Source: Bacteroidales bacterium (GTDB lineage: Bacteria > Bacteroidota > Bacteroidia > Bacteroidales > JAADGE01). Taken from it: a stretch of 35,814 nt of DNA. How positions within the stretch are numbered: the stretch's first letter is position 1; every line of letters begins with the position of its first letter. The notes under the pieces are model-generated. The model was not told the DNA's origin, ran no database searches, and worked only from the letters and a program-made list of their open reading frames with translations. Position numbers and translations under genes: made by a program. The stretch is from assembly GCA_021108035.1 (NCBI GenBank), contig JAIORQ010000111.1, positions 1-35,814 on the forward strand, read 5' to 3'. Shown piece after piece: positions 16,689 to 25,747 of the stretch.

Positions 16689-17600
16689 TCATTTTCGTCT
16701 CGACAATTCATTTGCATACTTTTTTCCGAGTGTGTTTTTATTTTCTTTTACCCATTCGCTTAACTTTATTTTTCCTGTTGGTTCTTCATTAACATAAAGA
16801 AGATTTTGCATCAATCCCTTTATTTCTTCTTTTGTAATTGTTACGTCTTTTTTCAGAAAGCTGATAATTTTACCAACATAATAAGCAATTTGCGGCGATG
16901 TATTTATTATTCTTTTTCGAATTCCGATATTTTTCATTATTGCTGAAACCAATTCTTTATATGTAAAAGTTTCCGGACCGATTGCATTTATTATTTTATT
17001 ATCGGGATTTTCAATTTCTTTAATAATTATATCTGCAAAGTCCTCTACATGAATCGGTTGCAGTTTGTAATCACCCTTGCCAAAAACACCCGTAATCGGT
17101 AAATGTCTTATCATCCAAGCAATATTATTAATTAAAATATCTTCTTTCCCGAATAAAACAGCAGGGCGAATTATTGCATAAGCCGGTATAATTTCTTTCA
17201 AATAATTCTCTAATATTCCTTTACCTTTAAAATACTCTAATTCAGAATGTTCATCGGGATTTGTGATACTGACGTGAATAATCTTTTTTACACCTGCTTC
17301 TTTTGCTGCATCAAAGAGAATTTTTGTATTGTCCACAGCTTGATTATGATTGAAATTTCGATGATTGAAACGTACCCAATATGTGTTTATTAAAACATTA
17401 ATATCGGAAAGATTATCTGTTAACAAATCTCTGTTCTCAAAACTTAAAGGAACAACTTCAATTTTTTTTTCAAACGAATTTTTTTTATGAGGCGAATTTG
17501 TTAATGTTTTTACTTGATATCCTTTCTCAAACAACTTTTGTGTTATATATTTTCCTGAGTAACCGAAAGCACCGGTAATTGCAATTTTTTTTGTTTCCAT
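16689..17600 (-). CDS. NAD(P)-binding atypical SDR / NmrA-like protein
   Basis: A 303-residue Rossmann protein. The dinucleotide-binding motif is ITGAFGYSGKYITQKLFEKG at the N-terminus (GxxGxxG form). HVSITNPDEHSELEYFKGKG replaces the usual YxxxK region, and PAYAIIRPAVLFGKEDILIN and LQPIHVEDFADIII follow, as in the NDUFA9/NmrA-like atypical SDRs. These act on quinones, sugars or simply sense NAD(P)H. It follows the GbsR-type regulator gene on the same strand and has the same operator palindrome just before its start, so it is probably the regulator's target. The exact reaction is unknown. Confidence 0.85.
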   Translation of the reverse strand: METKKIAITGAFGYSGKYITQKLFEKGYQVKTLTNSPHKKNSFEKKIEVVPLSFENRDLLTDNLSDINVLINTYWVRFNHRNFNHNQAVDNTKILFDAAKEAGVKKIIHVSITNPDEHSELEYFKGKGILENYLKEIIPAYAIIRPAVLFGKEDILINNIAWMIRHLPITGVFGKGDYKLQPIHVEDFADIIIKEIENPDNKIINAIGPETFTYKELVSAIMKNIGIRKRIINTSPQIAYYVGKIISFLKKDVTITKEEIKGLMQNLLYVNEEPTGKIKLSEWVKENKNTLGKKYANELSRRK

Positions 17601-17615
17601 TTTATATGTTATAAT

Positions 17616-17637
17616 ACTTTCAGAAATTACTGAAAGT
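17616..17637. promoter_or_regulatory. Palindromic operator upstream of the SDR gene
   Basis: ACTTTCAG (17616-17623), six-base spacer, CTGAAAGT (17630-17637): a perfect 8-bp inverted repeat 16-37 bases before the SDR ATG. It differs from the site at 18179-18200 only in its central bases. The likely ligand is the GbsR/MarR-type protein encoded just upstream (inference). Confidence 0.75.
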
Positions 17638-17652
17638 TAATGATAAAAAAAT

Positions 17653-18153
17653 TTACTTTATTAATTTTATAAATGTTGACCAAAACCAATTTTCATCCAT
17701 TTTGATAAATTTACTTAACAAACTATCTGCCTCTGACGCAAATTTCTCAATATTTTCAAGTCTTTCTGAAACAAGTTCATTTTCGGAACTAATTTCTTCC
17801 TCTTTTTTTAAGTTTTTCAAAACTTCCAACATCGGGTCTAATTCTCTTTCTTTTCTGACTTTCATAACACGTTTTAATATAAGCCACATATCTTTTTCCC
17901 CCACAAAATACTCTTTCCTCTCTCCCAGCCTATTTTCTTTATAAACCAAACCCCAATCAATTAAAGTTCTGACATTCATATTAGCATTTCCGCGTGAAAT
18001 CTTTAAACTTTCCATTATTTCTTCAGCACTCAAAGGTATTTCCGTGATTATGAATAAAGCATGAATTTGAGCCAAAGTTTTATTTATTCCCCATTTGGAA
18101 CCAAGACTACCCCATGATTTAATAAATTCTTCTTGTGTTTTATTAAGTTTCAT
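17653..18153 (-). CDS. GbsR/MarR-family transcriptional regulator
   Basis: A 166-residue winged-helix regulator. The N-terminal EEFIKSWGSLGSKWGINKTL and AQIHALFIITEIPLSAEEIM are typical of the GbsR-like group, followed by the recognition-helix region LKISRGNANMNVRTLIDWGL (about 67-86) and the wing VYKENRLGERKEYFVG. The C-terminal half is a long charged helix region for dimerisation. Proteins of this type repress genes in response to small ligands or membrane state. Two near-identical palindromes, one at its own promoter and one before the downstream SDR gene, indicate autoregulation and control of a two-gene regulon. The ATG at 18153 lies 5 bases from a TATCTTTG -7 element. Confidence 0.9.
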   Translation of the reverse strand: MKLNKTQEEFIKSWGSLGSKWGINKTLAQIHALFIITEIPLSAEEIMESLKISRGNANMNVRTLIDWGLVYKENRLGERKEYFVGEKDMWLILKRVMKVRKERELDPMLEVLKNLKKEEEISSENELVSERLENIEKFASEADSLLSKFIKMDENWFWSTFIKLIK

Positions 18154-18157
18154 ATTG

Positions 18158-18200
18158 CAAAGATATAATTCTTTTTATACTTTCAGAAATATCTGAAAGT
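18158..18200 (-). promoter_or_regulatory. gbsR-type promoter with overlapping operator
   Basis: On the minus strand, TATCTTTG (plus 18158-18165) matches the TAnnTTTG -7 element, and a CTG lies 18 bases upstream as a partial -33. That position falls inside the perfect 9-bp inverted repeat ACTTTCAGA-AATA-TCTGAAAGT (18179-18200). A protein bound to the palindrome would cover the -33 region, the layout of autorepression. The 5' leader would be only a few bases. Confidence 0.75.
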
Positions 18201-18302
18201 TTTATTGTTAATTTTTTTTATTACTCAATTGATATATTCAAATTTAAGTTGATTAATAATTAAGATGTACAGTACAAAATAAAATCCTGCAAACAAACTG
18301 CT

Positions 18303-21300
18303 TTAAATTCTTATCCCTAAAACAACAACATCGTCAATTTGTTCAATTTCTCCTTTCCATTCCAAGAAATTTTTTTCCAGGATGTCTTTTTGTTTAGCCA
18401 TTGGTTTATCAACATTTTCAAATAACAGTTGTTTGAATTGTTTATACTTAAATTTGCGTTCATCAGGACCTCCAAACTGATCGGCATACCCGTCACTGAA
18501 CATATAGATATTGTCTCCTTTTTGAAGTTCTATTTCGTGAGTGGTGAATTTATCCATTTTCAGATATATTGCTATGGGCATTCTATCCGGTTTGATTTCG
18601 TAGAAACGATGTCCGTTCGAGTTGTTTCCGTTCATATCAAACTCAAAAACCTTATCATTTTTTGTTTCTAATTTTCCTTTTCTAATTATGTATAAAGAAT
18701 TATTAGCTCCTGAAAATTGGAGACTGTTTTTTTCATGATTAATTGATATCAAAGCCATATCCATACCGTCTTGAGAACCGGTTTCGTTTCCTTTTTGTCT
18801 TAAAGCGTTTATAATTTCTTTTCTTAATTTTCTTAAAATAACACCTGTATGAGTTATGTATTCTTTATTCACTATTTCTCGCAAAAATGAAACGCCGAGC
18901 ATACTCATAAACGCACCCGGAACCCCATGACCTGTACAATCAGCCGCAGTAATAATTGTATGATTCTCAATATGGGACCACCAATAAAAATCACCACTTA
19001 CTTTATCTTTTGGATTAAATAAAACGAAGTGATCAGAGAGAAATTCTTTCAGTATATTTTCATTCGGCAAAATGGATGCCTGTATTCTTGTGGCATAATT
19101 AATACTGTCTGTAATGTGTTCATGAATTTCCTCAATTTCTTCTTTTTGTTTAACAACAGTATCCCTTTGGGTCAATATCTCTTCATTTCTTGAATTTAAT
19201 TCATCATTTTGTGCCTTTATCTCCTCGCTTTGCAGTCTTACTTCTTGTGTGCGCTCCTCAACTGTTTTTTCAAGTTTTACATTATCTCGTTTGAGTTTTC
19301 GTTCTCTGAATTTAATTAAAGCTATAATTAACAGGATGCCGGCAAGAACTTCCAATGTATAAAACCACCAAGTTTTCCAAAAAGGAGGTGTTATGATAAT
19401 CTTTAACGAAACTCCTTCCTCATTCCAAACCCCGTCATTATTTGAAGCTTTAACACGGAAAGTGTATTTGCCGGGAGCAAGATTAGTGTATTTTGCTTTG
19501 CGGTCTTTGTAATCGGTATATATCCAATCTTTGTCAACCCCTTCAAGCATGTATGCGTATTGGTTTCGTCTGGGGTCTGTGTAGTCTAAAGCAACAAATT
19601 CAAAAGTTATAAAATTATTTGTATAATCTACTTTTATTAATTTCTTTTCATATACAGCACTGTCAGGAATATATTCTTTATCATTTATTTCAATATATGT
19701 TATTGCAACTGTAGGAGGAATTTTATTAATATTATCAGGAATAAATGAACAAATTCCCAGAGTTCCGAAAAAACCTCTTTCATCTCCTAAATGGAATATA
19801 CTGTCAGAAATATTATGAAAGAAATAATTGTCTAAATAATCGCCACCTCTGTGATAATTAATAAAACTCTCATTTTCCGGATTAAATTTTGAAATGCCAA
19901 AATTTGTAGAAAACCAAAGTTTCCCGAAATTATCCATATACATGTCTGCAATAGTATTGTCGATTAATCCGTTTTTTTCTGTAAAATGAGAAAATTGCTT
20001 AGTATTTAAATCAAATTTATAAAATCCGTTCCCTGTTGAAATCCAAATAATATTATCATTTTGTACGACTCCTGAATGATAAATTCTATTTCTTAAATTA
20101 TAATAATTTATTTCCGAATGCATAATAAATAAATTTTCCTTAATTTTTTCATTATTCAAATTATAAGATATTAATTTAGCTTCTGTAGAAAACCATAGTG
20201 TATTATTATCATTATCAAAGATAATATTTCCGAAAAAATAATTTTCATTTTTAAATTCTTCCTTAAATTTATATATTTCTTTAATCTTATAAGTTTCAAT
20301 ATCAAAAATATATACTCCTGCAAATGTTCGAATTATTAATTTATTGTTTAAGTTTAAAATATAGTCAATTATATTATTCTTACCATATTCATTAGATTTT
20401 AAATCAGCTCTTGGTATTAATTTGTTTTTTTCAAGTTGATAAACCTTGTTTAGTGTAAACACCCATGTTTTTTGGTCTTCTGATTGATAAACAGAGAGAA
20501 TTCTACTGTCAGATTCAATACTGTCCGTAAAAGTATTATTATCTTTATCAAATAACAGTAATATATTTTTTTGAGATATCCATATTTTATTCTCATTACT
20601 GACAAAAATGTACGCATTGCGCCAATCAATATTTCGATCTATAATAAAAGAATCTGTTTTTTCAGATTCAAAATCATAGACCCTCAAGACATATTTTCTA
20701 TGGTTCTCAAATATAGCATCTAAATAATAAAAACAATTATCTTTATAATAAGCAGCTCTGCAATCAGATGTTCGATATTCAGTTTCAGGGTGGTAAAATT
20801 TTATTTTTTTTGTTGAATTCTTGAAAATTCCTTTATTTGTTACCAAAAAAATATTTCCTGTTTTATCAATAAAAATGTCATTATATCTTATATGTTCACC
20901 CTCCTTTAGTTTGTTTATTAATTTGGAATTATCATAAGTAAGAATACTTTTTGTTTGAAAATCATAAAAGAATAAATCATTATAAGCAAACCACATTCCG
21001 TTTCTGTGTTTGTCAATTGCTAATGCATTACATCTATCATTATGAATTAATGTAGCATCTTTTTCTTTTAAATCTATTTTTAAGATACCACCAATTAACC
21101 ACCAAACATTTCCTATATGATCAGCATAAATATCATCAAAGGCATAAGAAGTTGGTGTCATGTTTGTAGCCTTAAACCAGTCGAACTCAGTAAATTCAAA
21201 CTCTTTATTGCTGTTTTGAACATACAAACCTTTTGATGTCAGCATACTTATTCGTTCTTCATTATTTAAGAATATATTATACACATCACCAATTTCAGAA

Positions 21301-22220
21301 CTTATAAGGTTATTTATATTTGCTATTTTTTCAGGAGATTCAAATATTCTGACTCCGTAAAAATTTCCTAAAGTTGGTTTTGGCTCATTCCAATTATTAA
21401 AAGAATGGGAATCGTCACTAATATATCTTAAGTTGTAATTTCCCTTTTTAAAATTTAAAATTTTTATTTCAATTCTATTCTTTAATGCACCTCCGGCATA
21501 TCTTGTATTATTGTAATTCATTTTCCATATTGTGTCTTCACCTTTTAAGAGCATTCCGTAATCAAACATATCAACATCTCCTTCACCAATACACGCCAAC
21601 ATAATCTCATTATCTTTATCAATTGTAAAATTAATTACTGTGTCTTGAAGGTTTGATATATGAGATAGTTCAGCAATGATTTTTTCATCCTTATTATTGA
21701 TATAATCTAAAAGATTATCTGAAAAAGGACTGTATCCTTCTTTCAATTTTTGATTTTTTTTGTTGTAAGAATATACATCTGTTCCTTCTAATATCCACAA
21801 AATACCATCTTTGTCCTTAATGATTTTATCAAATGAAACAGAATCATTGACAAGTTTTGTAAATTGAGAGTTTCTATTATTTTTCAAAGAATAAAAATCT
21901 ACAACTTTATTTTCAGATCTAACATTTATTAAAAGCTCTCCTTCATCACCAAAAAAATAAGAAGACCCATAGGATTGAACAGTTGTGCTGTCATTTGGAT
22001 AATATTTATGATATAATACACTATTCCCATCGTAACGATACATTCCGTTGATGAATCTCATAAACCAAAGAAATCCTTTCGCATCTTGTTTAATTTCTAA
22101 TATGTCAAAAAAAGAATTCCCGTTTTGGTCATAGATTTCCTCAAATTCAAGCTCATTTTTTTGGGCAATACCAGATAGAATTATAAAAATGAAGAAAAAG
22201 AAGAAAAACAGTTTTTTCAT
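18303..22220 (-). CDS. Two-component-propeller receptor fused to SpoIIE/PP2C phosphatase (A)
   Basis: A 1305-residue membrane receptor. Signal peptide MKKLFFFFFFIFIILSGIAQ; then a periplasmic region of about 900 residues with Reg_prop beta-propeller repeats (e.g. GFLWFMRFINGMYRYDG, GKLWFSTNFGISKFNP) and a Y_Y_Y domain (ITFEFVALDYTDPRRNQYAY, PGKYTFRVKASN); one membrane helix (about 948-968); a coiled coil rich in E/Q/N; and a PP2C-type SpoIIE phosphatase. Metal-binding motifs look intact: KVSGDFYWW, AADCTGHGVPGAFMSMLG, FSDGYADQFGG, IDDVVVLG. The last domain presumably dephosphorylates an anti-sigma-factor antagonist or similar target after ligand sensing; no such partner is nearby. Residues about 983-1280 appear identical at DNA level to the next gene. 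Confidence 0.93.
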   Translation of the reverse strand: MKKLFFFFFFIFIILSGIAQKNELEFEEIYDQNGNSFFDILEIKQDAKGFLWFMRFINGMYRYDGNSVLYHKYYPNDSTTVQSYGSSYFFGDEGELLINVRSENKVVDFYSLKNNRNSQFTKLVNDSVSFDKIIKDKDGILWILEGTDVYSYNKKNQKLKEGYSPFSDNLLDYINNKDEKIIAELSHISNLQDTVINFTIDKDNEIMLACIGEGDVDMFDYGMLLKGEDTIWKMNYNNTRYAGGALKNRIEIKILNFKKGNYNLRYISDDSHSFNNWNEPKPTLGNFYGVRIFESPEKIANINNLISSEIGDVYNIFLNNEERISMLTSKGLYVQNSNKEFEFTEFDWFKATNMTPTSYAFDDIYADHIGNVWWLIGGILKIDLKEKDATLIHNDRCNALAIDKHRNGMWFAYNDLFFYDFQTKSILTYDNSKLINKLKEGEHIRYNDIFIDKTGNIFLVTNKGIFKNSTKKIKFYHPETEYRTSDCRAAYYKDNCFYYLDAIFENHRKYVLRVYDFESEKTDSFIIDRNIDWRNAYIFVSNENKIWISQKNILLLFDKDNNTFTDSIESDSRILSVYQSEDQKTWVFTLNKVYQLEKNKLIPRADLKSNEYGKNNIIDYILNLNNKLIIRTFAGVYIFDIETYKIKEIYKFKEEFKNENYFFGNIIFDNDNNTLWFSTEAKLISYNLNNEKIKENLFIMHSEINYYNLRNRIYHSGVVQNDNIIWISTGNGFYKFDLNTKQFSHFTEKNGLIDNTIADMYMDNFGKLWFSTNFGISKFNPENESFINYHRGGDYLDNYFFHNISDSIFHLGDERGFFGTLGICSFIPDNINKIPPTVAITYIEINDKEYIPDSAVYEKKLIKVDYTNNFITFEFVALDYTDPRRNQYAYMLEGVDKDWIYTDYKDRKAKYTNLAPGKYTFRVKASNNDGVWNEEGVSLKIIITPPFWKTWWFYTLEVLAGILLIIALIKFRERKLKRDNVKLEKTVEERTQEVRLQSEEIKAQNDELNSRNEEILTQRDTVVKQKEEIEEIHEHITDSINYATRIQASILPNENILKEFLSDHFVLFNPKDKVSGDFYWWSHIENHTIITAADCTGHGVPGAFMSMLGVSFLREIVNKEYITHTGVILRKLRKEIINALRQKGNETGSQDGMDMALISINHEKNSLQFSGANNSLYIIRKGKLETKNDKVFEFDMNGNNSNGHRFYEIKPDRMPIAIYLKMDKFTTHEIELQKGDNIYMFSDGYADQFGGPDERKFKYKQFKQLLFENVDKPMAKQKDILEKNFLEWKGEIEQIDDVVVLGIRI
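18382..19274. repeat. 893-base identical tract, copy A (PP2C half)
   Basis: Compared line by line with 22376-23268, offset 3994, I find no mismatch or gap across 893 bases. On one side (18303-18381) the two genes drop to 7 differences in 79 bases. On the other (above 19274) they diverge at once, though the proteins stay homologous. It covers the coiled coil and nearly the entire phosphatase domain. Confidence 0.9.
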
Positions 22221-22238
22221 GATGATAGAGTTTGAATA

Positions 22239-22278
22239 TAAATATCAAAAAAATTGAATGCTAAATATATGAAAAAAA
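22239..22278 (-). repeat. 40-base identical upstream element, copy A
   Basis: Just upstream of receptor A's ATG (22220), 40 bases are identical to 25681-25720, upstream of receptor B. On the gene strand the sequence contains TATATTTA, one base off the TAnnTTTG -7 element, and a TTTTTTTGATATTT run. It is probably the shared promoter/leader; no canonical -33 TTG was placed. Confidence 0.75.
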
Positions 22279-22296
22279 TTGGATTTTAGCAGATGT

Positions 22297-25200
22297 TTAA
22301 ATTTTAATCCCCAAAACAACAACATCATCAATCTGTTCAATTTCTCCTTTCCATTCCAAAAAATTTTTTTCCAGTATGTCTTTTTGTTTAGCCATTGGTT
22401 TATCAACATTTTCAAATAACAGTTGTTTGAATTGTTTATACTTAAATTTGCGTTCATCAGGACCTCCAAACTGATCGGCATACCCGTCACTGAACATATA
22501 GATATTGTCTCCTTTTTGAAGTTCTATTTCGTGAGTGGTGAATTTATCCATTTTCAGATATATTGCTATGGGCATTCTATCCGGTTTGATTTCGTAGAAA
22601 CGATGTCCGTTCGAGTTGTTTCCGTTCATATCAAACTCAAAAACCTTATCATTTTTTGTTTCTAATTTTCCTTTTCTAATTATGTATAAAGAATTATTAG
22701 CTCCTGAAAATTGGAGACTGTTTTTTTCATGATTAATTGATATCAAAGCCATATCCATACCGTCTTGAGAACCGGTTTCGTTTCCTTTTTGTCTTAAAGC
22801 GTTTATAATTTCTTTTCTTAATTTTCTTAAAATAACACCTGTATGAGTTATGTATTCTTTATTCACTATTTCTCGCAAAAATGAAACGCCGAGCATACTC
22901 ATAAACGCACCCGGAACCCCATGACCTGTACAATCAGCCGCAGTAATAATTGTATGATTCTCAATATGGGACCACCAATAAAAATCACCACTTACTTTAT
23001 CTTTTGGATTAAATAAAACGAAGTGATCAGAGAGAAATTCTTTCAGTATATTTTCATTCGGCAAAATGGATGCCTGTATTCTTGTGGCATAATTAATACT
23101 GTCTGTAATGTGTTCATGAATTTCCTCAATTTCTTCTTTTTGTTTAACAACAGTATCCCTTTGGGTCAATATCTCTTCATTTCTTGAATTTAATTCATCA
23201 TTTTGTGCCTTTATCTCCTCGCTTTGCAGTCTTACTTCTTGTGTGCGCTCCTCAACTGTTTTTTCAAGAATTACTTTTTGCTTTTTTAATTTTTTTGTAT
23301 TAAGTTTTACAATTACATAAACGGCAATAACTACCAAAAGACCATATACAATATATGCAAAAACAGTTCTGTACCATGGTGGTTTGATTATAAATGTATA
23401 TTCGGCGGTTTCACTTTCGATACCATAAATATTTTTTGTTTTAATTTTAAAAGTATATTTTCCTTCTCTTAAATTTGAATATTCTCTCGAATTACCCTTA
23501 AACCATCTTGACCAATCATTATCATTCCCTTCAAGTAAACAACGATATTCAATATTTTCAGGTTGAACAAATTCAATTGTTGAAAACGAAAACCGAACTG
23601 AATTTTTTTCGTAAGGTAATGAAATAATCATTTCTTTCGGTTGTTCTGCTATTATTTTTCCTGTATTATCGCCAAACGTCCCATTAAATACAATATATGA
23701 ACTATCTTGATTTACTGTTTGTTCAAATTCTCTTATTAAAACAGGGGAAGCATGTAATTTCTTAACATCAAAATTATTGTTAAATAATGTAAAGCCAATA
23801 TCATTACCAATGACAAATAAACTGTCATTAATTTGTTTAAAATTGTATATATCATTTTGGAACTGTTTAAATATGTCTTCCTCTACTGTATAAGTATCAT
23901 CCTCATTTATACTTAAGCGAACTAAATCCCAATAATATGCATCGACTCTGTTTTTATTTGGTTTTTGGGTTTTTAGCCAAATATCACCTTTGCTGTCTGA
24001 ATTAATAAATATTACTTGTTTATTTCCAATTGCATTATTTATATTGTTCTCCGGATAGAAATAATCTTTTCCCTTATTATACTTGTATATCCCTTTTTTT
24101 GTAGCAAAAACAATTTCATTATTAATTTTACAAACATTATTATCCAAGCTGTCAGGCAAACCGTTTGATGTTTTATATAAATCAATTTTTATAACAGAGT
24201 CTAATGAATTATTAAGTTGCAATTTATATATTCCTTTTTCTCTGTCAGAGATCCAAATCTTACCGTCAATATCTTGTTGCATATGTCTGCATTTTTGGTC
24301 AAATCCTTTAATTTTATTTTTAAATACCCATTTGTTGTTTTTGTTTTCAACCAGAATTAATCCTTTACTACCACCAACAAGCAGATAATTAGAATAATTA
24401 AAAAGCTTGGAAAAAGCATAAACACTATTTTCTTTTAAAATATATTCTTCCTTATGGTTTTTCAAAATAAACAACCCCTGACTTCCGGCACAATAAAGCT
24501 CATTATTAATGGTGTCAATTTTATATATATGAAAATCATTAATCTGCTTAAAATTAGCCTCTTGAATGAGTGATTTGTTCCATTCTACACTGTATAAACC
24601 GTCACCTCCCACATAAAGATTTTCTTCAAATAATAAAGCGTCCCATATGTAATCAGAAAGACTGTAATCAGCGTCGAAAAAGGAAAAGGGGGTATTAAAA
24701 TTTAATACTGTGATACCATCATTAGTGCCCAACCATATATTTTTGTTGTTATCAACAAAGACAGAGAAAATTGTATTATTAATTAGTCCGTTTTCAATGG
24801 TAATATGTTTAATAATATTAAATTTTTTGTCAATAATAAAAAGTCCTTTACCGTAGGATCCCAAAATATAATAATCATTATGATACTTGCTGTATGAATA
24901 TGTATTGATTAGAAGTTCATTTTTTTTTAAAGGTTCAATTTTACCTTGATTATAAATAAATTGACCTTCAAGCCAAGTAAGTATCAACATTTTGTTGTCA
25001 TCAGTCGGAAACATTCCTACTATCCAAATATCAGAAAACAGTTCTGTATTTGGCAATAAATCAATTTTACCGTTATTAAATTTTACTATCCCTTTTCCTT
25101 TAACTTGAATATATAAATTATTTTTAATTTTAAATCCTTGAATAAAAACATTACCCGGGTTTTGAATGTCAATTATTTTAAAAATGCCCTTTGAAAAAGT

Positions 25201-25647
25201 AAATAATGAACTCGGACTTAAAAAAACTACTTCATTTTTATTTGTAACATAAATCCCTCGAACAAACTTAAAGTTTTGTTTGTCCTTTGGTAACTTATCC
25301 TTAAGTGAAACATATTTTGTTGTACCGGTCGAATCAGCAATAAGATAGCCAAGTTCATTTTTCCCGCCGACATATATCTTCCCTGTCTTATCCTTTTTCA
25401 AAGCATAAACTAAACTGGTGGGTATTTTTATCGTTTTCCATATAAGCCCGTCATATTCTAATATGTTATTATCTGTTCCGAGGTAAATTACACCTCTGTT
25501 ATCTTGAACATAGGCAAATATCTGGGGAGCACCTTGATATTCTTTTTTAGAATAATTTTTTAATATTGGTTTTCCCGGTAAAAATTGTGCATATATATCT
25601 GTAAATATTAATAAAAAGAACAAAAGAAGTAAAATCAGTTTTTTCAT
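22297..25647 (-). CDS. Two-component-propeller receptor fused to SpoIIE/PP2C phosphatase (B)
   Basis: A 1116-residue paralogue of receptor A, with a shorter sensor. Signal peptide MKKLILLLLFFLLIFTDIYA; propeller repeats such as GVIYLGTDNNILEYDGLIWK, NKNIWLGTNDGITVLNF and GKIWISDREKGIYKLQL; a Y_Y_Y domain (VRFSFSTIEFVQPENIEYRC, EGKYTFKIKT); one membrane helix (about 758-779); a coiled coil; and the SpoIIE phosphatase with the same intact metal-binding motifs as receptor A. The sensor halves share architecture but little sequence, implying different ligands, while residues about 794-1091 are identical to A. Transcribed in the same direction, 76 bases upstream of receptor A, which has its own upstream element, so the two genes may be separately initiated. 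Confidence 0.93.
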   Translation of the reverse strand: MKKLILLLLFFLLIFTDIYAQFLPGKPILKNYSKKEYQGAPQIFAYVQDNRGVIYLGTDNNILEYDGLIWKTIKIPTSLVYALKKDKTGKIYVGGKNELGYLIADSTGTTKYVSLKDKLPKDKQNFKFVRGIYVTNKNEVVFLSPSSLFTFSKGIFKIIDIQNPGNVFIQGFKIKNNLYIQVKGKGIVKFNNGKIDLLPNTELFSDIWIVGMFPTDDNKMLILTWLEGQFIYNQGKIEPLKKNELLINTYSYSKYHNDYYILGSYGKGLFIIDKKFNIIKHITIENGLINNTIFSVFVDNNKNIWLGTNDGITVLNFNTPFSFFDADYSLSDYIWDALLFEENLYVGGDGLYSVEWNKSLIQEANFKQINDFHIYKIDTINNELYCAGSQGLFILKNHKEEYILKENSVYAFSKLFNYSNYLLVGGSKGLILVENKNNKWVFKNKIKGFDQKCRHMQQDIDGKIWISDREKGIYKLQLNNSLDSVIKIDLYKTSNGLPDSLDNNVCKINNEIVFATKKGIYKYNKGKDYFYPENNINNAIGNKQVIFINSDSKGDIWLKTQKPNKNRVDAYYWDLVRLSINEDDTYTVEEDIFKQFQNDIYNFKQINDSLFVIGNDIGFTLFNNNFDVKKLHASPVLIREFEQTVNQDSSYIVFNGTFGDNTGKIIAEQPKEMIISLPYEKNSVRFSFSTIEFVQPENIEYRCLLEGNDNDWSRWFKGNSREYSNLREGKYTFKIKTKNIYGIESETAEYTFIIKPPWYRTVFAYIVYGLLVVIAVYVIVKLNTKKLKKQKVILEKTVEERTQEVRLQSEEIKAQNDELNSRNEEILTQRDTVVKQKEEIEEIHEHITDSINYATRIQASILPNENILKEFLSDHFVLFNPKDKVSGDFYWWSHIENHTIITAADCTGHGVPGAFMSMLGVSFLREIVNKEYITHTGVILRKLRKEIINALRQKGNETGSQDGMDMALISINHEKNSLQFSGANNSLYIIRKGKLETKNDKVFEFDMNGNNSNGHRFYEIKPDRMPIAIYLKMDKFTTHEIELQKGDNIYMFSDGYADQFGGPDERKFKYKQFKQLLFENVDKPMAKQKDILEKNFLEWKGEIEQIDDVVVLGIKI
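22376..23268. repeat. 893-base identical tract, copy B (PP2C half)
   Basis: The partner of 18382-19274, in direct orientation, 3994 bases away. Both borders are sharp: a G/T difference at 18381/22375 and TT/AA just past 19274/23268. Confidence 0.9.
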
Positions 25648-25680
25648 GGCAAAAGAGTTTTTTATAATCCAAAAAAGGAT

Positions 25681-25720
25681 TAAATATCAAAAAAATTGAA
25701 TGCTAAATATATGAAAAAAA
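25681..25720 (-). repeat. 40-base identical upstream element, copy B
   Basis: Identical over 40 bases to 22239-22278 and placed 34 bases upstream of receptor B's ATG. Sequences on either side differ, so the conservation is specific to this element. Probably the promoter/leader shared by the two receptor genes. Confidence 0.75.
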
Positions 25721-25747
25721 CAGGAATATATTAATCAAGAAATTAAT

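Noticed and set aside
18429-22665. Two identical 80-residue plus-strand ORFs (18429-18671 and 22423-22665)
   Set aside because: They are identical only because they lie antisense within the identical phosphatase tract; no start signal or family supports them.
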